From NCBI RefSeq assembly GCF_020966635.1, contig NZ_JAJKFQ010000011.1, positions 248,001 through 312,000 on the forward strand: a DNA stretch of 64,000 nt, in the 5' to 3' direction. Position 1 is the stretch's first letter. Every line of letters starts with the position of its first letter. The notes under the pieces are model-generated. The model ran no database searches, was not told the DNA's origin, and worked only from the letters and a program-made list of their open reading frames with translations. This document shows positions 1 to 8,682 of the stretch, piece after piece. Origin of the DNA: Stieleria sp. JC731 (lineage in GTDB: Bacteria > Planctomycetota > Planctomycetia > Pirellulales > Pirellulaceae). A program made the position numbers and the translations under genes.

Positions 1-492
1 GCGATCAAAGCCTCGTTGTAACGGCCAGTTGTGCTTATCCGATTGGGTCAGTGGTCGCGTTGTTTTGGTGACGTGCCATTTGCCACTGATATATGTTCGA
101 TACCCGGCCGGTTTCAGGACTTCGGCGATGGTGACGCAATTGCGGTTCAGGTCGCCCCGATAGCCGTCGTGCCCACGATCGTTCATCATGTGGCCGATAC
201 CGGCTTGGTGCGGATAGAGCCCCGTCAAAAGGCTCGCGCGAGTCGGGCAGCAACGCGCGGTATTGTAAAACTGTGTAAAACGGATTCCGTTGGATGCCAG
301 TCCGTCGATCACCGGTGTGTTGATCTCGCTTCCATAGCAACCGATGTCAGAGAATCCCATGTCATCCGACATGATCCAAATAATGTTCGGTCGTTCGGCA
401 GCATGGGCATTGGTGCAGCCGAGTAGAAAGCTGCCGCCGAGTAAAAACAGGAAGCAGCACAGCTTGGCTGCGTTATTATTGAGTTGTCTCAT
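1..492 (-). CDS. Sulfatase, N-terminal part (cut by left window edge)
   Basis: This is the first 164 codons of a formylglycine-dependent sulfatase that continues beyond the left edge. The ATG at 490-492 opens a hydrophobic export signal (LCCFLFLLGGSFLLGC) with a Cys that could make it a lipoprotein. The metal-binding start of the alkaline-phosphatase-superfamily fold follows (RPNIIWIMSDDMGFSDIGCYG), then the sulfatase signature CCPTRASLLTG, where the first Cys is the residue expected to become formylglycine, and then the SGKWHV block. The family hydrolyses sulfate esters, in planctomycetes mostly of algal polysaccharides, in the periplasm or outside the cell. The specific substrate cannot be told. 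The next gene to the right is on the same strand, 112 bp upstream of it. Confidence 0.93.
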   Translation of the reverse strand, partial: MRQLNNNAAKLCCFLFLLGGSFLLGCTNAHAAERPNIIWIMSDDMGFSDIGCYGSEINTPVIDGLASNGIRFTQFYNTARCCPTRASLLTGLYPHQAGIGHMMNDRGHDGYRGDLNRNCVTIAEVLKPAGYRTYISGKWHVTKTTRPLTQSDKHNWPLQRGFDR

Positions 493-604
493 CGGTATCT
501 GTTGGTCGATCGGATTGGGCTATCAAGGCAAATCCACGTGGGTTGCCATGATAACCATTCGCTTCGGTCGAGACGTTTTCCAAAGCGATAAAACGCCAGA
601 ACGT

Positions 605-2095
605 CTATTGGACGATTTGGCTGGGGAGTTTCGCTTGCAGCACAGCTACGAGCGCAAGCATGATGATCAAGATCAACGCAACGACGACGCGCGCTTCCCA
701 GCGGTCTTTTCGTCGGTTGTCGCTTGTCGATCGGACGCGCATCCCTCGGATCCATAAGACAAATGAGGAACCGATCATGATGGTCAGGACATTGATCGAA
801 CTGACAATAAGCGGGCCGATGATCGGACGACCTTGGCTGACTGGTTGCCAAATTCCGAAAACAAGCTGCAAGCCTGCAGTCGAAATCGGTGGAACGAGAG
901 CCGCAGCGATCGCCGCACCGGCAAGTGCGGAAGACAGATGGCTACGCGTTCTTGCGTAGGCGGCCGCCATTCCGCCGACTAACCCAACGCAAAAGTCGAT
1001 GGGTGACGGATTGCATCGAGCCCACATTTCGGTCGCACGCGAAGGCGAAAGGTCCGGCCTGTCAAAGAGCAAGACTAGCCCGCCGAACAACATGCTTGCC
1101 GCGATCGCACCGACGAATCCAAGCCCGATCGCACAAAAGGCCGTGCGAAATAATGGTCGATTGCCCAATGTGATTGCCTGCCCCGCTCCCAGAATGGGCG
1201 TCATCAAAGGGGCGATCAACATGGCACCGATAATGACAGCGGCACTATTCTGTAATAGACCAAAGGCCGCTAGCACACTTGCGGCGCTAATCAGTCCCAA
1301 GAATTCAAAGCTCGGCTTCGAGCCGCTTTCGATGTCTTCCTGTAAGGCGATTCGTTCCGAACGTGTCAGTGGCGGAGTGATGGAATCTGTCCAGCGGCGA
1401 AAACGGGTGACCAAGCTTGGCACCATTGATTCGCCTTCGCGGACCAGCAGCACGGAGGTTCCGAAATCGTGATCGAGCAGTCTTAAGCCGGAGCGATAAA
1501 TGATGTTCTCCTTTTCGACCGAATCGACATAGAGAATCAGCAGTGTTTCCGGGTGGCTACTTTCGTCCTCGAAAGAGTTTCGTACGACATCAAGCCGCTG
1601 GCCGAAGTCCATCTCTGCCGGTGGTGTTGTGTGCAAAGCCCAGCTTGACGGATGCATTCCGAGCAATCGCATGCTGACGCGATTCGTTTCGCGATGCCCG
1701 ATTTCAAAGCCACCGACGACATGTGACTCGTCCGTCGGAGGACTCGCCGCAGGACACAACCAGGCCACCGGAAAGGTTGACGTTTCGAAGAGCTTTTTTT
1801 GCCAGTCTTCATGCTGGTCGGCATGCAGGAGAATGATGACTCGCGAACCGGCTTCGACGCAAATCTTCAATACCTCATCAACAGACTCAGCCGCCGACAG
1901 GACTTTTGTGCTGCCCTGATTCTGGCGTTTGAATTTCTCTTCAAGGATCGACTGAGCGTGTCGACGTAGGATCTCGGTGTTTTCGCCGACCACGATGGGT
2001 TGGATTGGTGCGTCGAGAGACTCGGCAAAGACGGTTCCCCATTCCGATGCGATTCGGACATGTTCCTCTGAATGAATCAGAATCGTGACGCTCAT
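605..2095 (-). CDS. DUF389 multi-pass membrane protein with Usp-like N-terminal half
   Basis: This is a 496-residue protein. Residues 1 to about 200 are soluble, begin MSVTILIHSEEH and look like a universal-stress-protein-type alpha/beta domain. From about residue 255 there are six to seven hydrophobic helices, including GLLQNSAAVIIGAMLIAPLM and ALAGAAIAAALVPPIS, which are the conserved blocks of the DUF389 (uncharacterised hydrophobic domain) family. The function of the family is unknown; a transport or sensing role at the inner membrane is only a guess. The ATG at 2093-2095 has a GAGAG about 9 nt upstream. It lies 112 bp upstream of the partial sulfatase on the same strand. The Usp-like call rests on general pattern only. 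Confidence 0.85.
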   Translation of the reverse strand: MSVTILIHSEEHVRIASEWGTVFAESLDAPIQPIVVGENTEILRRHAQSILEEKFKRQNQGSTKVLSAAESVDEVLKICVEAGSRVIILLHADQHEDWQKKLFETSTFPVAWLCPAASPPTDESHVVGGFEIGHRETNRVSMRLLGMHPSSWALHTTPPAEMDFGQRLDVVRNSFEDESSHPETLLILYVDSVEKENIIYRSGLRLLDHDFGTSVLLVREGESMVPSLVTRFRRWTDSITPPLTRSERIALQEDIESGSKPSFEFLGLISAASVLAAFGLLQNSAAVIIGAMLIAPLMTPILGAGQAITLGNRPLFRTAFCAIGLGFVGAIAASMLFGGLVLLFDRPDLSPSRATEMWARCNPSPIDFCVGLVGGMAAAYARTRSHLSSALAGAAIAAALVPPISTAGLQLVFGIWQPVSQGRPIIGPLIVSSINVLTIMIGSSFVLWIRGMRVRSTSDNRRKDRWEARVVVALILIIMLALVAVLQAKLPSQIVQ

Positions 2096-2286
2096 AAATC
2101 GGCTCTCGCATCCTGCATTGGATCATCGTTGAAGGCTGGCAAATCGGTTGAACAGTCTACCAGTGCACGCTTCTTTCCCCAATGCACCAACCTTGTCTTC
2201 TAACGTAGTGGATCTTGTCAAAGATCCTTGTCATGGATCCACCAAATTGCATCGCGAACTGCGATAGCTGACCGAAGGAGTTGCCC

Positions 2287-3441
2287 CTATTCAGATCCAT
2301 CCGTTGATTGGCTTGGCGAAATCAATACCCGATGGTTTTCCGAATCGGAAACAAAGAATCGGTCGATGCCTTTTCCATCAGTCAGTACCGCAGTGCCATG
2401 GGGGCGTTTCATTTTTCCTCCAACATGAAGCGTCCGGATGACGTTGTTATTTAAATCGACATATCGCATCGCGTGGTTCTCGGTATCAACAATGAGCAGG
2501 TTTCCTTGGGAGTCAACACCGATGCCTTTGGGGCCGCGGAAGGTCGCGTGCAGCGGGTTTGCACCGTCGCCATCGTGGCCTTGCTTTCCGGTTCCTGCGA
2601 TACGGTGGATTGTGTTCGCGCTGCGGTCGATTCTCCAAACGCTATTGCCTTCACGGAGCACCAGCCAGATCGATTGATCATCAATCGCAAGTGATCGCGG
2701 GCCGAAAAGAGAAACTTGATCGATCGCCGCGCCTTCTTGAGGAAGCTTTTTCTTTCCGTCGCCGCTGATGGTGTTGACGAGTCCTTTGTCTAGATCGATA
2801 CGGCGAAGTCGATGGTTGCGAGTGTCAGCAACGAGGACTGTATCGTCGCCTGCTAGGACGATGCTATGTGGTTGATCGAAAGTCGCTTTTGCCGCGGGCC
2901 CATCGTCTCCTGAGAAGCCTGCGACGCCTGTCCCGCCGACCGTCGTGATCTGACCGGACTTCGCATCGATGCGTCGAACGCAGTGGTTGAAGGTATCGGC
3001 GACAAACAAATTTCCGTGACTATCCGCACGAATCTCATGCGGCTTTCGAAACGTTGCTTCGATCGCCGGACCTCCATCCCCGCTATAGCCTGCTTCGCCT
3101 GTACCCGCGAACCTAACGATGGAGCTTCCGTCGCGTGTGCATTTCCAGATCGAATGATCATCGACCGTGCTGAAGAAGATCGCATCCGGTGTGACTTCGA
3201 TCCCGTAGACATTTCGAAGTGCAATTTCTTTTGGAGGTGAAGGTTTGTCTGCCGAAGGTGAGTCTGCTCGCCCCGTCCCTGCAAAACTGTTCCACGCGAT
3301 TGAATCTTGGTCGATCAATTGTTTGATGTGGTCGTCACTATCGCACGTCGAGGTCCACGCGATTGCCAGTAGGACGCAAAGGCAATGAATCCGAACCGGG
3401 AGGTGATAGAACCGACGCGGAATTGTGAGTCGGGAGGGCAT
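2287..3441 (-). CDS. Secreted NHL-repeat beta-propeller protein
   Basis: This is a 384-residue protein with an N-terminal hydrophobic segment (HCLCVLLAIAWTS) followed by a Cys, so it is exported and may be lipid-anchored, although the lipobox (STC) is imperfect. Repeats of the NHL type follow: blocks such as IVRFAGTGEAGYSGDGGPA, ITTVGGTGVAGFSGDDGPA and HRIAGTGKQGHDGDG alternate with GNLFVADTFNHCVRRID and GNLLIVDTENHAMRYVD. About five blades are visible, enough for most of a propeller. Such propellers bind proteins or ligands and are usually not catalytic; a role is not assignable. It is transcribed divergently from the DUF1549/DUF1553 gene to its right, across about 307 bp. Confidence 0.88.
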   Translation of the reverse strand: MPSRLTIPRRFYHLPVRIHCLCVLLAIAWTSTCDSDDHIKQLIDQDSIAWNSFAGTGRADSPSADKPSPPKEIALRNVYGIEVTPDAIFFSTVDDHSIWKCTRDGSSIVRFAGTGEAGYSGDGGPAIEATFRKPHEIRADSHGNLFVADTFNHCVRRIDAKSGQITTVGGTGVAGFSGDDGPAAKATFDQPHSIVLAGDDTVLVADTRNHRLRRIDLDKGLVNTISGDGKKKLPQEGAAIDQVSLFGPRSLAIDDQSIWLVLREGNSVWRIDRSANTIHRIAGTGKQGHDGDGANPLHATFRGPKGIGVDSQGNLLIVDTENHAMRYVDLNNNVIRTLHVGGKMKRPHGTAVLTDGKGIDRFFVSDSENHRVLISPSQSTDGSE

Positions 3442-3748
3442 GACGATTTAGACCAAAAGAGGGGCCGGCGGGTGGTGTTCCGGACATCATTCATCAGGCC
3501 CGGATTTGTGTGATCAGTCTAACAAGTTTGGGGGTGTCGGATGGTTTTCTGGGCCAGTTGATATCGAACTCAAGATAGAGTTGAATTAAACTACCCGTAC
3601 TCACACTGGGTAAGCGTCTGGAGGCCACGTTTAGCCTGCCTGACACTTCGTTTCGCAATGAAATATCCCACCGACCTGCGATCCTTTCCCACCGAAACAG
3701 TACCGATTGCTTGATTGCGATTGGCTAACTCGATTCAAAGGATTTTCG
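3442..3748. other. Divergent intergenic region
   Basis: This 307-bp region separates the leftward NHL gene from the rightward DUF1549/DUF1553 gene and must carry promoters for both. I see no clear -35/-10 pair, no long inverted repeat and no credible small reading frame. A Shine-Dalgarno-like AAAGGA sits at about 3736-3741, just before the ATG at 3749. Confidence 0.6.
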
Positions 3749-6700
3749 ATGAGACATTTCGTGTGTCGTCGCATGCGCTCTGCAGCGATGTTCGCCAGCG
3801 TTGGCGCGCTCTCTTTCGCTGCTTCATTTTTTCCCGCCAAATGTTCGGCGGATGAGTCCGACCGGGTTGATTACAACCGCGATGTTCGGCCGATTTTGGC
3901 AGACTATTGTTTCGCCTGTCATGGGGCTGATGATCATTCGCGCGAAGCCGGCTTGCGTTTAGACGAAGCCGAAAGTGCGTTCGATTCAGCCGCCGTTGTT
4001 CCCGGCAGCCCCGAAGAAAGCGAGATGATCGCACGGATCGAAACAGACGATCCGGATTTGATCATGCCTCCGCCACAGACCAAAAAGACAATCAGCGAAG
4101 AGCAGAAACAAGTGCTCGTTCGCTGGATCAAACAAGGTGCGGAGTATCAGAAACACTGGGCATTTGTGCCGCCTCAGGTCACCGAGCCCAAAGAAACAGC
4201 CAATCCGAATTGGCGTAAGAATGAAATCGATGACTATGTGTACTCGGCACTTAAGGATGCCGGTTTGACTCCGGTGGGCGAAGCCAAACCGAGTGTCCTT
4301 TTCCGACGATTGCATCTCGATATCACCGGATTGCCTCCGTCACCAGAAGATCGGACCGCGTTCGAAAAAGACTACGCCGATCGCGGGGATGAAGCTTACA
4401 GCGAATGGATCGATCGCTTGATGAGTCGTCCTTCGTGGGGGGAGCACCGCGGCCGATACTGGCTTGATGCCGCACGATATGGCGACACACACGGATTGCA
4501 CTTTGACAACTATCGCGAAATGTGGCCTTATCGTGATTGGGTCATCCGAGCATTCAACGAGAACCAGCCTTTTGATCAGTTTGTTGTTGAACAAATTGCC
4601 GGTGATCTGCTTGAAAATCCGACCGAATCCCAATTGGTCGCGACCGGCTTTCAGCGTTGCAATATCACCACCAACGAAGGTGGCACGATCGATGAAGAGA
4701 ACCTCGCGTTATACGCAGCCGATCGAGTTCAAACATTCGGTTGGGTGTTTCTCGGGCTGACAACTAACTGTGCACAGTGTCACGATCACAAGTTTGATCC
4801 GATCACCATGCAAGATTACTACTCGCTTGCAGCGTTCTTTCGAAACACCACCCAGGGACCGAAAGACGGCAACCGAAAAGAGGGTGTTGGGCCTATCTTG
4901 TATTTGCCAAATGACGACGATCGTCCGCGTTGGGATGCGTTGCCCGGTGAAATCGCAACGGCGACTCAGACTCGCGATCAGCATCGCCAAGAAACCCTCA
5001 CCAAGATTGCCGGTTGGATTGAATCCGTCACGCCTTCGGATTTGCAGTCCAAGTTGCCTAGCGAAAAGCTTGCGTTTCATGTGCCATTGTCTGAAGGCCA
5101 AGGCAACGATATCGCTTTATATGGCGAAGTCGACGCAACAGTCCACGCGCGACAAAATCTCGTTTGGGAAAAGAACGGCAACCGACCGGCCGCACCTGTC
5201 ATTCAAAAAGACGGTTCGATCTCGCTGGGCTCGTTTGGCAAGGTCGAGGCGAACGAAGCATTCACGCTATCGGCATGGATTCGAGTTCCTAAAGACGGTG
5301 GTGCCGGCATCATTGGCAAAATGAATCCGCCGAATGCCTATCGCGGTTGGGATTTGTACCGCCAAGGCAACGGGTTGGCCGTGCACCTGATCGATAGCTG
5401 GCCAGAGAACGCGATCAAGGCAACCACAACGGGTGACGTATTGCGTCCCGGAAAGTGGCAGCACGTCTCATTCACCTATGATGGGTCGAAAAAATATGGC
5501 GGCATCAAGCTGTATGTTGACGGTCGTGCGGTATCGCTCCGGCCGGAGATGAACACATTGAAGCCCGATGCGTCGATCTTGACCGATGTGCCATTTCAAA
5601 TCGGTTCAAGGTATGCAGATCCGAGCATGGAAGGATTGTCGGTTTCCGAAGTTCGTCTCTATCGCAGAGCACTATCAGAACAAGAAGTCACCGTTTTGGC
5701 GAAATTGGATTCAGTCCTCGACTTGATCGCTCATCACCAAGCGGCCAGAACCGATGAAGCCGACAACTACATGCTTAAAGACGGTGATCGAAAACTTGTT
5801 GAAAGCTATTACTTTGATGTCCTAGACAAAGACTACGGTCAATTGGCAGCCAAGGTTGATCAGTTGAATGCGGAGAAAGCGGCGATCGAGTCTCGCAGCC
5901 CGATCACGCATATCCAGCAGGAAAAAGACACACCTGCGATGGCCAATATCATGATCCGTGGTCAATACGACCAACTCGGAGATGAAGTCGGCGCTGCAAC
6001 ACCAAAATCGCTTCACCCGATGCGTGAAGGTGAGCCAAATAACCGACTGGGCTTGGCACATTGGCTGGTCGATCCGGCAAATTCGCTAACCACACGAGTC
6101 ACCGTCAACCGGTTTTGGCAACAGGTGTTTGGCCAAGGCCTGGTCGTCACCAGTGAAGACTTTGGTATGACCGGCGCACCGCCATCGAACCAGCCGTTGC
6201 TGGATTACTTGGCAGTCGATTTCATGCAGAACGGCTGGGACGTCAAACGGTTCTACAAGCGAATCTTTGAAAGCGCGACGTATCGGCAAGCGGCGCTCAC
6301 AACCGAAGACAGTCTTGCTGCGGACCCGAGCAACGCGCTGATTTCACGAGGGCCCAAATTTCGCATGGATGCCGAAATGGTGCGTGACGCCGCCTTGGCA
6401 AGTTCACGTCTATTGTCGACGAAGATGTTTGGCCCCGGTGTGAAGCCTTACCAGCCAATCGATATCTGGAGCATTGTCGGGTTACCCGAAAGCAATACGC
6501 GTGCTTACGTCGAAGACAAAGGTGCGGGGCTCTACCGCCGAACCGTTTACAGTTTCTGGAAACGGATGGCGCCACCACCAAACATGGAAGCCTTCAATGC
6601 ACCGAGCCGCGAGTTTTGTGTGGTTCGCCGCGAACGAACCAACACTCCGCTGCAAGCACTGGTCACGTTGAATGATCCGCAGTTCGTCGAAGCCGCACGC

Positions 6701-6988
6701 CAACTGGCGCAAAACTCGATCGCGCATGACCCCAAGGATGATGATCAAGCGATTCGCTTCGCAACCAGTTTGGTGCTCTGCCGCGATATTTCCGATGACG
6801 AGCTAGGCATCTTGCGAGACAGCTTGGCGGAGTACACCAAGTATTACGAAGGTCATCCCGATGACGCTTCAAAGCTGACCGGTGTGGGAGAAACCCCAAC
6901 CGATTCGAATCTACCATCGACAAAGCTGGCCGCATGGACGTTGCTTTGCAACCAGATCATGAATCTGGACGAGGTGCTTTGTAAGTAG
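3749..6988 (+). CDS. Planctomycete cytochrome C / DUF1549 / LamG-like / DUF1553 secreted protein
   Basis: This is a 1079-residue exported protein. The ATG at 3749 was chosen over an in-frame TTG at 3707 because it follows AAAGGA by 7 nt and opens directly into a signal peptide. Domain order: a PSCyt1 haem site (DYCFACHG, near residue 50), DUF1549 with a second CxxCH (CAQCHDHKFDPI, near residue 350), a concanavalin/LamG-like insert at roughly residues 450-650 (FTLSAWIRVPKDGG, QIGSRYADPSMEG), and C-terminal DUF1553 (RVTVNRFWQQVFGQG, EDFGMTGAPPSNQPLLDYLA). The family is abundant in planctomycetes and thought to act in extracytoplasmic polysaccharide breakdown, but no reaction has been proven. 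It forms an operon with the DUF1501 gene 71 bp downstream, the usual pairing. Confidence 0.95.
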   Translation: MRHFVCRRMRSAAMFASVGALSFAASFFPAKCSADESDRVDYNRDVRPILADYCFACHGADDHSREAGLRLDEAESAFDSAAVVPGSPEESEMIARIETDDPDLIMPPPQTKKTISEEQKQVLVRWIKQGAEYQKHWAFVPPQVTEPKETANPNWRKNEIDDYVYSALKDAGLTPVGEAKPSVLFRRLHLDITGLPPSPEDRTAFEKDYADRGDEAYSEWIDRLMSRPSWGEHRGRYWLDAARYGDTHGLHFDNYREMWPYRDWVIRAFNENQPFDQFVVEQIAGDLLENPTESQLVATGFQRCNITTNEGGTIDEENLALYAADRVQTFGWVFLGLTTNCAQCHDHKFDPITMQDYYSLAAFFRNTTQGPKDGNRKEGVGPILYLPNDDDRPRWDALPGEIATATQTRDQHRQETLTKIAGWIESVTPSDLQSKLPSEKLAFHVPLSEGQGNDIALYGEVDATVHARQNLVWEKNGNRPAAPVIQKDGSISLGSFGKVEANEAFTLSAWIRVPKDGGAGIIGKMNPPNAYRGWDLYRQGNGLAVHLIDSWPENAIKATTTGDVLRPGKWQHVSFTYDGSKKYGGIKLYVDGRAVSLRPEMNTLKPDASILTDVPFQIGSRYADPSMEGLSVSEVRLYRRALSEQEVTVLAKLDSVLDLIAHHQAARTDEADNYMLKDGDRKLVESYYFDVLDKDYGQLAAKVDQLNAEKAAIESRSPITHIQQEKDTPAMANIMIRGQYDQLGDEVGAATPKSLHPMREGEPNNRLGLAHWLVDPANSLTTRVTVNRFWQQVFGQGLVVTSEDFGMTGAPPSNQPLLDYLAVDFMQNGWDVKRFYKRIFESATYRQAALTTEDSLAADPSNALISRGPKFRMDAEMVRDAALASSRLLSTKMFGPGVKPYQPIDIWSIVGLPESNTRAYVEDKGAGLYRRTVYSFWKRMAPPPNMEAFNAPSREFCVVRRERTNTPLQALVTLNDPQFVEAARQLAQNSIAHDPKDDDQAIRFATSLVLCRDISDDELGILRDSLAEYTKYYEGHPDDASKLTGVGETPTDSNLPSTKLAAWTLLCNQIMNLDEVLCK

Positions 6989-7059
6989 CCTCAATCGCAG
7001 CCAACGTTCACGACAGCTTTAAACTCACGACAAATCAACATTCAATACTGAGTCTCACG

Positions 7060-8541
7060 ATGGATCTTAATCACCCTGCTTTCTTGACCCGCCGAAAATT
7101 CTTTACCACCGGCGGCAGCCTCTTAGGCGGTGCGGCCATGATGTCGCTGATGGGGAACGCCTTCGACAACCCTTCCGCGATGGCTTCTGAATCGGGCGTG
7201 CCTTCCGGCGGTGGGCATCCCGGTGCTGTGCCCACGCACTTTCCGCCGACGGCTAAACGAGTGATCTATTTGCACATGGTCGGTGGGCCGTCGCAGATGG
7301 ATTTGTTTGACTACAAGCCTCAAATGAAAGACTGGTACGACAAAGATCTGCCAGAATCGATTCGCAACGGTCAGCGTCTGACCACGATGACCAGCGGGCA
7401 ATCTCGTTTTCCGATTTCGCCCTCGAAGTACAAGTTCACGCAAGCTGGCGAATGTGGCATGTGGCTCAATCAAGAGTTGCTACCCAACCTTGCCAAAAAG
7501 GCGGACGAGATTTGCTGGATGCGTTCGCTGAATACCGAAGCGATCAACCACGAGCCGGCAATCGCGGCGATGCAGACAGGCAATCAAGTTGCCGGTCGTC
7601 CTTGTCTCGGGTCATGGGCTTCGTACGGCTTGGGTTCGATGAATGAAAACTTGCCGGCATTCGTCGTGTTGGTTGCGATCCCTAGCAACCGTGAACAAGA
7701 GCAGGCGATTTCCGCACGGCTATGGCATTCTGGATATCTGCCTGGTGAACATGCCGGTGTCTCGTTCCGAAGTTCCGGCGATCCGATTCTCTATATCAAC
7801 AACCCGCCCGGGGTTCCCGATCAACTGCGTAAGCGATCGATTGAACAGTTGAATGAAATGAATCGTTTGAATCTGGAGCGATACCACGATCCCGATACCG
7901 CAACGCGGATTCGCCAATATGAAATGGCGTATCGGATGCAAGCGAGTGTTCCTGAATTGACCGATATCGCCAGTGAATCGCAGCATACGTTTGAGCTGTA
8001 TGGTGAAGCGGCGAAAAAACCTGGGACGTTTGCCAACTCCGTCTTGATGGCTCGTCGTCTTGCCGAGCGTGGCGTACGATTCATTCAGGTCTATCACAAC
8101 AATTGGGATCACCATGGAAACCTTGCAGGACGGATGCCAAGTCAGTGTAAAGACGTGGACCAACCATGCTATGCGTTGTTGGAAGATCTGAAACAACGAG
8201 GGATGTTGGAAGACACCTTGGTAATCTGGGGTGGCGAATTCGGACGGACCATCTATACCCAAGGTCGTCTATCCAGAGACAACTATGGGCGTGACCATCA
8301 CCCACGTTGTTTCAGCATGTGGATGGCGGGTGGTGGTGCCAAAGGCGGAACGATTTACGGCGAAACCGACGAGTTTAGCTACAACATCGTCAAAGATCCG
8401 ATCCACATTCGTGACTTCCACGCGACGGTTCTACATCTGTTGGGATTTGATCACGAGCGATTCACGTACCGCTATCAAGGTTTGGATCAAAAGCTAACCG
8501 GGGTGGAACCGGCCCATGTGATCAAGCCCTTGATCGCGTAA
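7060..8541 (+). CDS. DUF1501 Tat-exported protein
   Basis: This is a 493-residue protein with a twin-arginine export signal (TRRKFFTTGG, then a glycine/alanine-rich hydrophobic stretch), so it is exported folded. The body is the DUF1501 family, which shares the alkaline-phosphatase/sulfatase fold. Visible family blocks are VIYLHMVGGPSQMDLFDYKP near the start, ARRLAERGVRFIQVYHNNWDHHGN in the middle, and VIWGGEFGRTIYTQG plus GRDHHPRCFSMWMAGGG near the end; their Asp and His residues are likely metal ligands. It follows the DUF1549/DUF1553 gene by 71 bp, the standard two-gene arrangement in planctomycetes, and the two products probably act together. The substrate is unknown. Confidence 0.95.
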   Translation: MDLNHPAFLTRRKFFTTGGSLLGGAAMMSLMGNAFDNPSAMASESGVPSGGGHPGAVPTHFPPTAKRVIYLHMVGGPSQMDLFDYKPQMKDWYDKDLPESIRNGQRLTTMTSGQSRFPISPSKYKFTQAGECGMWLNQELLPNLAKKADEICWMRSLNTEAINHEPAIAAMQTGNQVAGRPCLGSWASYGLGSMNENLPAFVVLVAIPSNREQEQAISARLWHSGYLPGEHAGVSFRSSGDPILYINNPPGVPDQLRKRSIEQLNEMNRLNLERYHDPDTATRIRQYEMAYRMQASVPELTDIASESQHTFELYGEAAKKPGTFANSVLMARRLAERGVRFIQVYHNNWDHHGNLAGRMPSQCKDVDQPCYALLEDLKQRGMLEDTLVIWGGEFGRTIYTQGRLSRDNYGRDHHPRCFSMWMAGGGAKGGTIYGETDEFSYNIVKDPIHIRDFHATVLHLLGFDHERFTYRYQGLDQKLTGVEPAHVIKPLIA

Positions 8542-8652
8542 GGCGAGCAAGCTGCTTCAACCATTTGCACAGCGTTGTCGGCATCAACGCTGTCAAAGGA
8601 ACTGTCGCCGCGAAAGACGAAGCATCAACCATGCGACTGGAATGTGGTTAGC

Positions 8653-8682
8653 AAAAGCACCTCAGCAATCTACTGAAGTGCT
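8653..8682 (-). terminator. Hairpin terminator overlapping the uvrA stop codon
   Basis: On the minus strand AGCACTTCAG (8682-8673) pairs with CTGAGGTGCT (8665-8656), with one G-T pair and a 7-nt loop, followed by TTTT. The hairpin includes the last codons and the TAG of uvrA. The U-tract is short, so strength is uncertain. Confidence 0.5.
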